Source of the DNA: Leifsonia sp. NPDC080035
Lineage (GTDB): Bacteria > Actinomycetota > Actinomycetes > Actinomycetales > Microbacteriaceae
Direction: 5' to 3'
Assembly: GCF_040050925.1 (NCBI RefSeq)
Contig: NZ_CP157390.1
Span: 1,612,001 to 1,676,000, forward strand
Length of the DNA: 64,000 nucleotides
Shown here in pieces: positions 7,872 to 16,337 of the stretch (position 1 is the stretch's first letter; every line of letters begins with the position of its first letter). A program made the position numbers and the translations under genes. The notes below the pieces were generated by a model. It was not told where the DNA came from and ran no database searches. It worked only from the letters and a program-made list of their open reading frames with translations.

Positions 7872-8987
7872 TTACTTGATGCCGTACTTGTCGCAGGCCG
7901 CCTTGTAGTCCGCGGTGCAGATCTTCGAGGCGGAGTCGGAGCCGTAGAACTCGTCCTTCACGACCGTCGACTCGATGTTGTCGGCGGTGACCGCGACCGG
8001 GGTCAGCAGGATGGACGCGATCTTCGCGCCGCCTGCGGTGTCGACCTCGGTGGTCTGCTCCGACGGCTTCTGGCCCTTGGTGAGCGCGATGGCGAGCGTC
8101 GCCGCCTTCTCGGCCTCGGGCTTCAGCGCCTTGTACACGGTCATGTACTGGTCGCCGGCGAGGATGCGCTGGATGCCGGCGAGCTCGGCGTCCTGTCCGG
8201 TCACCGGGGGCAGCGGGCTCAGGTTGGCCGCCTTCATCGCCGCGATCGCACCGCCGCCGGTGCCGTCGTTGGCCGCGTAGACGCCCTTGATCTGGTTCTT
8301 GAACTGCGAGACCTGGCCGGACACCCAGTCCTGGGCCTTGGCCGGGTCCCATCCGGGTGTGTCGTACTCGGCCAGCACCTTGAAGCCGCTGGAGTCGATG
8401 ACGCTGTGCGCGCCCTTCTTGAACTGGGTGGCGTTGTTGTCCGTCGGCGAGCCGTTGACCATCAGGATGCCGCTGCCCGCTGCGACGCCGTCCTTCTTCA
8501 GTTTGTCAACGAGGGCCTGGGCCTGCAGCTGGCCGACCTTCTCGTTGTCGAACGAGATGTAGTAGTTCAGGTCCTTGCTGTTGATCAGACGGTCGTAGGA
8601 GATGACGGGGATGTTCTTCGCCTTCGCCTCGCCGACGATCGAGGCAGCGGCCTCACCGTCGAACGGGTCGAGCACGAGCACCTTGACGCCCTGGGTCAGC
8701 ATCGACTCCGCCTGCTGCTGCTGCTTGCTGGCGTCGCCGTCGGCGTTCGCGTACAGCACCTGGCAGCCCGAGCACAGCTCCTTCACCTTCGCCTCGAAGT
8801 ACGGCTTGTCCGCCGCCTCGTAACGAGCGGTGACGGAGTCGGGGAGGAGGAGGCCGATCTTGGCCTTCCCGGCATCGGCGGTGTTGTTGGAGGAACTCCC
8901 GCTGCCGTTCGAACACGCTGTGAGGGTGAGCGCTGTGAGCAGGATCGCGGCGGACGCGACGACCGCTCTCTTGGTGGCGATCTTCAT
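7872..8987 (-). CDS. Sugar-binding lipoprotein of ABC importer (XylF type)
   Basis: 371-residue periplasmic-binding-protein type 1 (Peripla_BP_4). The signal peptide ends in a lipobox, LTLTAC, with lipid-anchored Cys25. The mature protein begins with a Ser/Asn-rich linker, then KIGLLLPDSVTARYEAAD, resembling D-xylose-binding proteins; SYDRLI and VTGQDAEL also fit. Cysteine pairs in LCSGCQV and at the C-terminus (KICTADYKAACDKYG) could form disulphides outside the cell. The frame runs to 9074, but the ATG at 8987 has GGAGG 7 nt upstream and starts the signal peptide. Xylose is the likely but unproven substrate. Confidence 0.93.
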   Translation of the reverse strand: MKIATKRAVVASAAILLTALTLTACSNGSGSSSNNTADAGKAKIGLLLPDSVTARYEAADKPYFEAKVKELCSGCQVLYANADGDASKQQQQAESMLTQGVKVLVLDPFDGEAAASIVGEAKAKNIPVISYDRLINSKDLNYYISFDNEKVGQLQAQALVDKLKKDGVAAGSGILMVNGSPTDNNATQFKKGAHSVIDSSGFKVLAEYDTPGWDPAKAQDWVSGQVSQFKNQIKGVYAANDGTGGGAIAAMKAANLSPLPPVTGQDAELAGIQRILAGDQYMTVYKALKPEAEKAATLAIALTKGQKPSEQTTEVDTAGGAKIASILLTPVAVTADNIESTVVKDEFYGSDSASKICTADYKAACDKYGIK

Positions 8988-9032
8988 TGAAAAACCTCCG
9001 ATTCGAGACCGCCTTCGTTGGCGGCTGGGTTG

Positions 9033-9061
9033 AGTGTTGCAGTGCGCGGCTTTGGCGTCAA
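9033..9061 (-). promoter_or_regulatory. Candidate promoter of the sugar ABC operon
   Basis: On the minus strand TTGACG (9056-9061) and AACACT (9033-9038) are separated by 17 nt, a good vegetative-type promoter about 45 nt upstream of the lipoprotein ATG. Just upstream, 9063-9078 carries the imperfect palindrome GAAAGCTTGGCTTC. This is a plausible site for the adjacent ROK repressor. The rest of the 8988-9135 gap shows nothing else. Confidence 0.5.
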
Positions 9062-9135
9062 GACTTGAAGCCAAGCTTTCGATAACGGTTCGTCACGGAT
9101 GGGGGACGGCGGGGGACACGCGGATTCCGGCGCGC

Positions 9136-10317
9136 TCACATCCCCGCGCCGCCGGGCGTCAGGGAGACGCAGTCGACCGCGTAGGCGACCGCGCCGAGGG
9201 TGGCCGCCCGCGGGCCGAGCTGGCCCTGCACGATGTCGGGCATCAGATCCTCGTTCACGATGATCGAGCGCTCGACCGCGTGCCGCATCGGGCCGAGCAG
9301 GAGCTCGCCGGCACGGGCCAGTTCACCCCCGACGACGACCCGCTCCGGATCGAGCAGGTTGCACAGGTTCGCGGTGGCGATGCCGATGTGCTTGCCCGCG
9401 TCGGCGATCGCCCGGATGCAGCGTGCATCGCCCGCCATCGCTTGCAGCACGACGTCTCCGAGCTTCAGGCTGCCGAGGTGGTCCCGCAGCTCGTCGAGGA
9501 TGGCGGGGCCGCCCGCGATCGCCTCGAGGCAGCCGCGGTTGCCGCATCGGCACAGCGGCCCGTTCTCGCGGATGGTGGTGTGGCCGAACTCGCCGGCCAC
9601 CCCGTTGTTCCCGCGGAAGAGCTGGCCGTTCAGCAGCAGCCCGGCGCCGATCCCGTCGCCGACATCCAGCGTGATGGAGGTGCGCTTGCCGCGCCCGGCG
9701 CCGAGGCGCGATTCGGCGAGTGCGGTCAGATTCGCGGCGTTGTCGACGAACACCGGCCGCTTCACGCGGCGCTCCATCGCCTCGGCGATGACCACACCGT
9801 CCCAGCCGCGCATGATTCCGCTGCGGGCGATCGTGCCCGTCGCGCGGTCGAGGGGCGCGGGGAGGGCAATGCCGACCGCGAGCACCTCGTCCCGGGACGC
9901 CTCCACCGAGTCCAGCATGTCGGAGAGCAGCATCGAGACCTTGTCGAGCTCGTTGTCCGCGCGGTGGTCCTTCGCGAGCGGCATGTGGTTCTCGGCGACC
10001 ACGGTGTTCGCGACGTCCGAGAGCGCGACGCGCAGGTGACGGGTCGAGAAGTGCACGCCGACCACGAGCCCGAGAGCGTGCGCGAGGGTGACGTGCTGCG
10101 CCCGGCGCCCCGATCGGATGCTCTGCGCGGTGTGCAGGACGCCGGAGGAGGACAGCTCCTTGACGATGTTGGAGACGGTCGCGGGGGAGAGGCCGGTCGC
10201 ACCCGCGAGCTCGACCTGGGTCAGGCCGCCGTGCTTCTTGATGGCATCGACGATCCGAGCCCGGTTGGCTTCACGAAGTGAAGTCTGCGAGCCCGGAGTC
10301 CGCCGCTGCGTTGCCAC
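9136..10317 (-). CDS. ROK-family transcriptional repressor (XylR/NagC type)
   Basis: 393-residue regulator. An N-terminal winged helix-turn-helix (TQVELAGATGLSPATVSNIV, about residues 35-55) is joined to a ROK sugar-kinase-like domain. The zinc-binding signature CRCGNRGCLEAIAG is intact, together with the upstream histidine in GEFGHTTI. It lies directly upstream of the sugar ABC operon on the same strand and is the likely repressor of it, with the sugar as inducer. The frame is open to 10377, but GTG 10317 has TATCCT 7 nt before it, fitting a leaderless mRNA. Confidence 0.9.
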   Translation of the reverse strand: MATQRRTPGSQTSLREANRARIVDAIKKHGGLTQVELAGATGLSPATVSNIVKELSSSGVLHTAQSIRSGRRAQHVTLAHALGLVVGVHFSTRHLRVALSDVANTVVAENHMPLAKDHRADNELDKVSMLLSDMLDSVEASRDEVLAVGIALPAPLDRATGTIARSGIMRGWDGVVIAEAMERRVKRPVFVDNAANLTALAESRLGAGRGKRTSITLDVGDGIGAGLLLNGQLFRGNNGVAGEFGHTTIRENGPLCRCGNRGCLEAIAGGPAILDELRDHLGSLKLGDVVLQAMAGDARCIRAIADAGKHIGIATANLCNLLDPERVVVGGELARAGELLLGPMRHAVERSIIVNEDLMPDIVQGQLGPRAATLGAVAYAVDCVSLTPGGAGM

Positions 10318-10444
10318 GACGAGAAGGATACATGGCGACCGCTGCTCGGAAAGCGGGAGCCGCCCGGTCGGTGACAACGGAACGGTTATGGGTTTGTGAG
10401 GTTCCGGACCCCCGCTCGGCGGGCCCGGTTGGCAGGATAGAGCT

Positions 10445-10831
10445 ATGGCCGACCTGTACGTTCATCCCGACCGCCTGGAGATCCACCTGACGCGGGCCGA
10501 GAAGGCGTTGGCCCTGCGCAGGGAGGACCTGGTGATCCCCCGCGACAGCATCTCCTCCGTCGCCATCACCGAGGACCCGTGGATCTGGATCCGCGGCATC
10601 CGCGCACCGGGGGCGGCCGTGCCGCTGACGCTGTCGGTCGGAACGTGGAAGTTCCACGGCGGCAAGGACTTCCTGCTCATCAAGGGCAAGCAGCGGGCGG
10701 CCGTGGTCGTCGACATCGCCGGCGAGGAGTTCTCGCGGGTGATCGTCTCCACGCCGCACGCGGCGAAGCTGGTGGAGGCGCTCCGGGTCGACGCGGACGA
10801 GCTGCCCGCCGATGGCGAGGTCATCGAGTAG
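10445..10831 (+). CDS. Hypothetical protein with PH-like fold
   Basis: 128-residue soluble protein without signal or membrane segment. Alternating hydrophobic beta-strand patterns (LYVHPDRLEIHL, WIWIRGIRAP, FLLIKGKQRAAVVVDI) and a final helix (AKLVEALRVD) suggest a small bacterial PH-domain-like barrel. It does not match a family whose function I know. The start ATG has CAGGAT 6 nt upstream, consistent with leaderless expression. It ends 10 nt from the stop of the convergent DUF1304 gene. Confidence 0.75.
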   Translation: MADLYVHPDRLEIHLTRAEKALALRREDLVIPRDSISSVAITEDPWIWIRGIRAPGAAVPLTLSVGTWKFHGGKDFLLIKGKQRAAVVVDIAGEEFSRVIVSTPHAAKLVEALRVDADELPADGEVIE

Positions 10832-10841
10832 CGCAGGCGCC

Positions 10842-11231
10842 TCAGGCGGCCTGCGCGACGGCGAGGAGCACGAGCGCCACGAGCGGGGGAGCGCCCTGCA
10901 GGAGCGCCGCAGACCAGTAGCGGCGGCCCGTGGTCAGCAGGACGACGGCGGCGAGCACCATGCAGACCCCGCAGAAGAAGATCAGCCCGAAGCCGACGTG
11001 GCGCAGCGTCGTCCAGTACAGCGCCAGGCCGACCACGACGCCGCCGGCCAGGAACAGGTTGTAGAAGCCCTGGTTGTACGCCATCGGCCGCACGGCGTCC
11101 GCATCCCGCTGGCTGGCGACGCCGAACCGCCGCCAGACGCCCGGGCTCGACCACAGCATGCTCTCCATCGCGAAGAAGCCGAGGTGCACGACGGCGGCCA
11201 GGGCCAGGAGGATGGACGCGACGATCGCCAT
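10842..11231 (-). CDS. DUF1304 family membrane protein, copy 1
   Basis: 129 residues with four hydrophobic helices, of the DUF1304 family (function unknown). Diagnostic pieces are HLGFFAMESMLW near the N-terminus and MAYNQGFYNLFLA in the middle. A paralogue lies 1.3 kb away at 12514-12894 on the same strand, sharing a 41-bp identical DNA segment. The longer open frame to 12314 is a shadow of the FAD gene. No ribosome-binding site precedes the ATG; instead TATCCT lies exactly 6 nt upstream, a leaderless arrangement. Confidence 0.88.
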   Translation of the reverse strand: MAIVASILLALAAVVHLGFFAMESMLWSSPGVWRRFGVASQRDADAVRPMAYNQGFYNLFLAGGVVVGLALYWTTLRHVGFGLIFFCGVCMVLAAVVLLTTGRRYWSAALLQGAPPLVALVLLAVAQAA

Positions 11232-11255
11232 GGCGGGAGGATACGCTGCGGAGGC

Positions 11256-12476
11256 ATGGATGTGATGCACACCTCGTGCGCGATCTCCGGGGGCGGTCCT
11301 GCCGGGATGATGCTCGCGCTGCTGCTGGCCCGCAACGGGATCGACGTGGTCGTGCTCGAGAAGCACGCCGACTTCTTCCGCGACTTTCGCGGCGACACCA
11401 TCCACCCCTCCACGATCGGCGTGCTGGGCGAGCTCGGGCTGCGGGACGCGTTCCTCGGCCTGCCGCACACCAGCATCCGCACCCTGGACGCGGTGGTCGA
11501 CGGCACCCGGCTGCACCCGATCGACTTCGGCCGGCTGCGGCCGCCGGACGACTTCCTCGTGCTCGCGCCGCAGTGGGACTTCCTCACGTTCATCGCGGGC
11601 GAGGCCCAGCGGTCCGGAGACTTCCACCTGCTGATGGAGACCGAGGCGACGGGCCTGATCTGGGAGGACGGCGTCGTGCGCGGCCTCACCGCCGAGGGGC
11701 CGCACGGCCTCGTGCGGATCGAGGCGGACCTCACCATCGCCGCGGACGGCCGCGACTCGATCCTGCGCGCCGCCGCCGGACTGCGGCCCCGCCGCTACGG
11801 CGTGCCGATCGACGTGCTCTGGTTCCGGCTGCCGAAGCCGGAGGCGGTGCCGCCGTCGACGCTCGCCTACATCGGACACGGCGCGATGGTCGTCACCATC
11901 GACCGCGGCGACTACTTCCAGACCGGGCTCGTCATCCCCAAGGGCGGCATCGATCAGCTGCGCGAGGCGGGGCTGGCGGTGTTCCGTACGACGGTCGCGA
12001 CAGCGGCGCCGTTCCTGGCCGAGCCCCTGGAGTCGATCACCGACTGGGACCAGGTCAAGCTGCTGAGCGTGCAGATCGACCACCTCGACCGGTGGTACCG
12101 CCGTGGCTTCCTTGCCATCGGCGACGCCGCCCACGCGATGTCCCCGGCCTTCGGCGTCGGCGTCAACTACGCCGTGCAGGATGCCGTTGCCACCGCGAAC
12201 GCCGTCGCCGGGCCGCTGCGCTCCGGCCCGGTCGACCTGCGCGTGCTCGACGGGATCCAGCGCAGGCGGCTGCCGCCCGCGCAGTGGATGCAGCGCATCC
12301 AGCTCGCCGCGCACCGCGGGATCACCCGGCCGGGCGGCGCGGCGCTGCTGCCGAACCCGCTGCCACCGCTCGCCGGTGCCGCGCTCGCCGCGGCCACGCC
12401 GATCGCGCAGCGCGTGACCGCGCGACTGGTCGGCAGGGGACTGCGTCCCGAGTCGGTCGACCCATCGCTGCGCTGA
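11256..12476 (+). CDS. FAD-dependent monooxygenase (PHBH/UbiH class A)
   Basis: 406-residue flavoprotein. The N-terminal dinucleotide fold is CAISGGGPAGMMLALLLARNG, followed by the FAD-ribose acidic residue in VVLEKHADF. The second FAD motif is FLAIGDAAHAMSPAFGVGVN around residue 290. An Arg-rich DFRGDTIHPST segment and the DG motif (AADGRDS) are typical of class A aromatic hydroxylases. The substrate cannot be named. It is divergent from DUF1304 copy 1 and converges on copy 2, being flanked by both. The ATG has GCGGAGG upstream. Confidence 0.88.
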   Translation: MDVMHTSCAISGGGPAGMMLALLLARNGIDVVVLEKHADFFRDFRGDTIHPSTIGVLGELGLRDAFLGLPHTSIRTLDAVVDGTRLHPIDFGRLRPPDDFLVLAPQWDFLTFIAGEAQRSGDFHLLMETEATGLIWEDGVVRGLTAEGPHGLVRIEADLTIAADGRDSILRAAAGLRPRRYGVPIDVLWFRLPKPEAVPPSTLAYIGHGAMVVTIDRGDYFQTGLVIPKGGIDQLREAGLAVFRTTVATAAPFLAEPLESITDWDQVKLLSVQIDHLDRWYRRGFLAIGDAAHAMSPAFGVGVNYAVQDAVATANAVAGPLRSGPVDLRVLDGIQRRRLPPAQWMQRIQLAAHRGITRPGGAALLPNPLPPLAGAALAAATPIAQRVTARLVGRGLRPESVDPSLR

Positions 12477-12513
12477 GCGTGCGGCTCAGGCGACCAGCAT
12501 CAGGAGAAGAGCA

Positions 12514-12894
12514 TCACGAGAGCAGCATCAGCACGATGCCGATGAGCGGCAGGATGCCCTGGATGATCGCCGGCCGCACATACCCCCGGCCGGTGGTCAC
12601 GAGCACGACGGCCGCCGCCAGCATGCTGGCCATCGTGAAGAGGATCAGCGCGAGGCCCGGCGCGTGCATCCCGACCCCGTACAGGATGAGGCCGATGATG
12701 GCGCCGATCGCCAGGAACAGGTTGTAGAAGCCCTGGTTGTACGCCATCGGCTTCGTCGTGTCCGCCGCCGCCTGGTCGGCGACGCCGAAGCGCTTCCACA
12801 CCGCGGGCCGCGCCCAGGCGACGCTCTCCATCACGAAGATCCCGATGTGCAGCGCGGCGGCCAGCGTGACCACGACAGTGGCGAGGACGATCAT
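12514..12894 (-). CDS. DUF1304 family membrane protein, copy 2
   Basis: 126-residue paralogue of the protein at 10842-11231, again four hydrophobic helices with HIGIFVMESVAW and the invariant MAYNQGFYNLFLA. Overall the two differ enough to be an old duplication, yet 41 bp around that motif are identical at DNA level. TATGCT lies 6 nt before the ATG with no ribosome-binding site, so it is probably leaderless. Function is unknown; the family consists of small membrane proteins. Confidence 0.88.
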   Translation of the reverse strand: MIVLATVVVTLAAALHIGIFVMESVAWARPAVWKRFGVADQAAADTTKPMAYNQGFYNLFLAIGAIIGLILYGVGMHAPGLALILFTMASMLAAAVVLVTTGRGYVRPAIIQGILPLIGIVLMLLS

Positions 12895-12942
12895 GCGGCC
12901 AGCATACGGGTACCGTCACGCCGGCCCGGTCCGGCGCTCCCG

Positions 12943-13983
12943 CTAACCGCGGACGTCGGCCTGCGCGCGGACGTCGACGACCGTGCGGCCGTGCAGCCGC
13001 CCCGCGAGGATGTCCTCGGCGGCCGGGATCACCTCGTCCAGTGTCACGAAACGCGTCATGGCGGCGAGCGCCTCTTCGTCGAGGTCGGTGGCGAGCCGTC
13101 GCCATGCGGTCTCGCGGAGCGCGGCGGGCGCCTCCACCGAGTTGATGCCGATCAGGCTGACGCCGCGGAGTATGAACGGGAGCACCGTCGCGGGCAGGTC
13201 CGGTCCCTGGGCGAGGCCGCACGCGGTGACCGTTCCGCCGTACCTGGTCTGCGCGAGCACGTTGGCGAGCGTCCTGCTGCCGACCGCGTCCACCGCTCCG
13301 GCCCAGCGCTGGCTCTGCAGCGGCCGGCCCTCCTCCTCGAGCTCGGTGCGGTCGATGATGGCCGTTGCTCCGAGATCGGTGAGGTAGCCGCCCTGCTCCT
13401 CCGGCCGACCGGTGGATGCCGTAACCGGGTAGCCGAGTTTCGCGAGCACCGCGATCGCCACCGAGCCGACGCCTCCCGCGGCTCCGGTGACGAGCACGCT
13501 GCTGCCGGAGGCTGCCACCTCCGCCGGGTCGACGCCGTTGCGCTCCAGCGCGAGGACCGACAGCATCGCCGTGAACCCGGCCGTGCCGATCGCAGCCGCC
13601 TGTTCGGACGTGAGAGAGTCCGGGATGCGCACCAGCGCGTCGCCGCGCACGCGGGCGCGCTGGGCCAGCCCGCCGTGATGGCTCTCGCCGATGCCGTCGC
13701 CGTTCAGGACGACGCGGTCGCCCTCGCGCCAGCGCGGGTCGGAGGAGGTCGTCACCGTGCCCACCAGGTCGATGCCGGGGATCAGCGGGGAGACCCGCGC
13801 GACCCCGGGACGCCCGGCGATCGCGAGTCCGTCCTTGTAGTTGAGGTCGGAGTATTCGACAGCGATGGTCACGTCGCCGTCCATGAGGAAGGTCTCCGGC
13901 ACCTCCCGCAGCTCGGCGCTGTGGGAGAGGATGCGTCCCCCGTCGGTCTCCTGCTCGATGACGATCGCCCGGAAGTCGCTCAT
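12943..13983 (-). CDS. Quinone-oxidoreductase-like MDR enzyme (AcuI/YhdH type)
   Basis: 346-residue zinc-free medium-chain reductase. SDLNYKDGLAIAGRPGV, PLIPGIDLVGTV and the NADPH-binding GAAGGVGSVAIAVLAKLG are hallmarks of the YhdH/AcuI subgroup. Its characterised members reduce acryloyl-CoA to propionyl-CoA. That would fit a strain with a methylcitrate cycle a few kilobases away, though this pairing is inference. TAGGGT lies 7 nt before the ATG. Confidence 0.88.
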   Translation of the reverse strand: MSDFRAIVIEQETDGGRILSHSAELREVPETFLMDGDVTIAVEYSDLNYKDGLAIAGRPGVARVSPLIPGIDLVGTVTTSSDPRWREGDRVVLNGDGIGESHHGGLAQRARVRGDALVRIPDSLTSEQAAAIGTAGFTAMLSVLALERNGVDPAEVAASGSSVLVTGAAGGVGSVAIAVLAKLGYPVTASTGRPEEQGGYLTDLGATAIIDRTELEEEGRPLQSQRWAGAVDAVGSRTLANVLAQTRYGGTVTACGLAQGPDLPATVLPFILRGVSLIGINSVEAPAALRETAWRRLATDLDEEALAAMTRFVTLDEVIPAAEDILAGRLHGRTVVDVRAQADVRG

Positions 13984-14023
13984 GCCTCACACCCTACGCG
14001 GGCGCCCCGCCGTCCGTCCGGGG

Positions 14024-14800
14024 TCAGTTCAGCACCCGCGTCCCCTCGGGCAGCGCGCCGCCGGCGTAGAGCTCAGTGGCCAGCAGCTGCAGGCTGGTCA
14101 GTGCGACGCGCTGCGTCCATGGGCCGTAGGAGACGCGGGCGACGCCGAGTTCCGCGAGTCGCGCGGGGGACAGCGACCCTGGGACGGCGATGACGCTGAG
14201 CCTGCGCTCGCCGAGGCCGCCGACGAGACGCTGCACCGTCGCCTCGTCGAGCTTCCCCGGCACGAACACGCACGTGGCGCCCTCGTCGAGGAACGCCCTG
14301 CCGCGGCGGATCGCCTCCTCGGTCTTCTGCTCGGCGTCCGGAAGCGTGTCGCGCAGGAACGCGTCGGTCCTGGCGTTGAGCGCGAACGGGACGCCCTCCG
14401 CCTCGGCTGCGGCGACGGCCTCGCGCACCGCGCGCACGGCGTCGTCGAACGGCTTCATCTGGTCTTCGAGGTTCGCGCCGACCGCGCCGACGCCGATCGC
14501 CCGACGGATGGTGTCGCCCGCGTTCCCGTAGCCGGCCTCCAGGTCGGCGCTCACGGGCAGGTCGGTCGCCTCCACGATCCGGCGCACCATGTCGAGCATC
14601 TCGGCGAGCGGGATGTTCTCGCCGTCCTCGTAGCCGAGGCTCGCGGCGATGGAGTGGCTCGCGGTGGCGAGAGCGCGCGTCTCGGGCAGGGCGGCGACGG
14701 CCCTGGCCGAGATCGCATCCCAGACGTTCACCACCTGGAGCAGTTCCGGGGCGACGTGCAGACGGCGGAGTTCGGCGCCGCGTTCGCTGATCGTGGTCAT
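14024..14800 (-). CDS. Isocitrate lyase/PEP mutase superfamily protein
   Basis: 258-residue TIM-barrel protein. NVWDAISARAVAALP, ATASHSIAASLGYEDG, PVSADLEAGYG and GANLEDQ match the PEP phosphonomutase/oxaloacetate decarboxylase-like branch. The catalytic KRCGH of true (methyl)isocitrate lyases is absent, so it is not a second PrpB; ARTDAFL is retained. Physiological substrate unknown. It is divergent from the LssY_C membrane protein gene, and both have -10-like elements 6 nt from their starts. Confidence 0.85.
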   Translation of the reverse strand: MTTISERGAELRRLHVAPELLQVVNVWDAISARAVAALPETRALATASHSIAASLGYEDGENIPLAEMLDMVRRIVEATDLPVSADLEAGYGNAGDTIRRAIGVGAVGANLEDQMKPFDDAVRAVREAVAAAEAEGVPFALNARTDAFLRDTLPDAEQKTEEAIRRGRAFLDEGATCVFVPGKLDEATVQRLVGGLGERRLSVIAVPGSLSPARLAELGVARVSYGPWTQRVALTSLQLLATELYAGGALPEGTRVLN

Positions 14801-14806
14801 GGGCTC

Positions 14807-14839
14807 ACACTACGGCCGCGCGCGGCACGGCTCTAGGAT
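14807..14839. promoter_or_regulatory. Divergent leaderless promoter pair
   Basis: The 45-nt gap between two divergent genes contains TAGTGT on the minus strand (14807-14812, 6 nt from ATG 14800) and TAGGAT on the plus strand (14834-14839, 6 nt from ATG 14846). Neither gene has room for a normal 5' leader, so both are probably transcribed from the first base of the start codon. Confidence 0.6.
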
Positions 14840-14845
14840 GACCCC

Positions 14846-16336
14846 ATGGCCGGGACCAGGGAGTCCGCGCAGCCGCCGGGGCCCGCCGGCGGCGAGCATC
14901 CGGTCGCGCCCGCGCCTCCGCCCAAGACGTGGTCGCCGACCGCGCGCCGGGTCTCGGTCAACGCCGTGTTGGACTACGTCTTCTTCGTCTTCGGCGGAGT
15001 GGCGGCCATCTGGCTGGCGTGGATCGTCCTCACCGAGAGTTTCGCCTGGGGCTGGTTCCTGCTCCTGTTCTTCGTGCTGTTCTGGCTCGTGCTCGCCTAC
15101 CTCGTGCTGCCCCGCCTGCACCGCATCCTCACTCAGATCTACGTGCCGGACTACTTCATCGGCCGTGCCCGCACGAGCGACGGCCTGCTCGGCGACCCGA
15201 TCAACCTCGCCCTGCTCGGCTCGGAGGCGCAGCTCGACGAGGCCATGCGCGCGGCGGGCTGGACGCGCGCCGACGACGTGACGCTCGCCTCCAGCCGACG
15301 GATCGTCACCTCCACCCTGCTGCGCCGCAGCTACGACGAGGCGCCGGTGAGCCCGCTGTTCCTGTTCGGGCACCAGCAGGACGTGGCGTATCAGCAGGAG
15401 GTGCTGGGCAATCCCGCCAAGCGGCACCACGTGCGGTTCTGGCGCTGCCCGGAGGGCTGGCTGCTCCCCGGCGGCCACCGCGTGGAATGGCTGGCGGCGG
15501 GGACGTTCGACCGCTCGGTCGGCTTCTCCCTGTTCACGCTGCAGATCACGCACAAGATCGACGCGAACACCGACATCGAGCGCGACCACATCGTGTCCAC
15601 CCTGATGCACGCCGGCGTCGGCGCGGAGGTGGCGGTGCTGAAGGACTTCTCCAGCGGATACCACTCCCGCAACGGAGGCGGCGACAACATCGAGACGGAC
15701 GGCGATCTGCCCGTTGTCGACCTGACCCAGGTGAGCGTGGAGCCCCGGGCCGTCGCGGTCGCCGCGGATGCCGACGCCCGCCGCGTCGCTCGGGCCGAGC
15801 GCCGCCCGGTGCCGACGGTCCTCGGAGCCCTGCTCATGCTGCTGCGCATCGCCTCCGGCACCCTGACGGTGGTCCTCACCGTTCTCAGCTGGCCGCACGT
15901 GATCCAGGCGGAGTTCGCCGCCGCCGGGACCACGCTCACGCCGGACGAGCGGCACGCGGCCGACCTGGTGTTCGGGATCGTGATGGGCGCGTTCGCCGCA
16001 GGTCTCGTCTTCTATTTCCTGCTGGCGCTGCTCGTGTTCACCGGCAGCAACTGGGCGAGGATCGCGTCCATGTCGTTCAGCGCGCTGCTGATCGTGCTCG
16101 CGGCGATCGACTTCTTCAACGGAGGACCGCAGATCACCCTGCGCAGCAACATCCTGGGACTACCGCTCGACATCCTCGTCGTGCTCGCGCTCTCCTCGCA
16201 GGCCTCCCGCCAGTGGGCGAGGCGCCCACGGACGCACGGCAGGGGCGTTCGGTCCCGCGCGCTCGCCGCCGCAGCAGCGGAGGAGCAGTCGCTCGAGGCC
16301 GCCCGCAGACCGGCGGACCGCACGACGCTGCGCTGA
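14846..16336 (+). CDS. Membrane protein with LssY C-terminal-like domain
   Basis: 496 residues. A Pro-rich cytoplasmic N-terminus leads into two membrane helices (about residues 40-90). A soluble domain of about 200 residues follows, including GDPINLALLGSEAQLDEAMRA, FLFGHQQDVAYQQE, RHHVRFWR and HKIDANTDIERDHIV. This matches the LssY_C domain found in PAP2-phosphatase-associated proteins. Four further helices close the protein, and a basic tail ends it. No PAP2 domain is present. Function unknown. It converges on the antiporter gene with a single base between stop codons. Confidence 0.75.
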   Translation: MAGTRESAQPPGPAGGEHPVAPAPPPKTWSPTARRVSVNAVLDYVFFVFGGVAAIWLAWIVLTESFAWGWFLLLFFVLFWLVLAYLVLPRLHRILTQIYVPDYFIGRARTSDGLLGDPINLALLGSEAQLDEAMRAAGWTRADDVTLASSRRIVTSTLLRRSYDEAPVSPLFLFGHQQDVAYQQEVLGNPAKRHHVRFWRCPEGWLLPGGHRVEWLAAGTFDRSVGFSLFTLQITHKIDANTDIERDHIVSTLMHAGVGAEVAVLKDFSSGYHSRNGGGDNIETDGDLPVVDLTQVSVEPRAVAVAADADARRVARAERRPVPTVLGALLMLLRIASGTLTVVLTVLSWPHVIQAEFAAAGTTLTPDERHAADLVFGIVMGAFAAGLVFYFLLALLVFTGSNWARIASMSFSALLIVLAAIDFFNGGPQITLRSNILGLPLDILVVLALSSQASRQWARRPRTHGRGVRSRALAAAAAEEQSLEAARRPADRTTLR

Positions 16337-16337
16337 G

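Noticed and set aside
14024..14800. Second methylisocitrate or isocitrate lyase
   Set aside because: The KRCGH catalytic motif is absent, so the protein belongs to the PEP-mutase-like branch.
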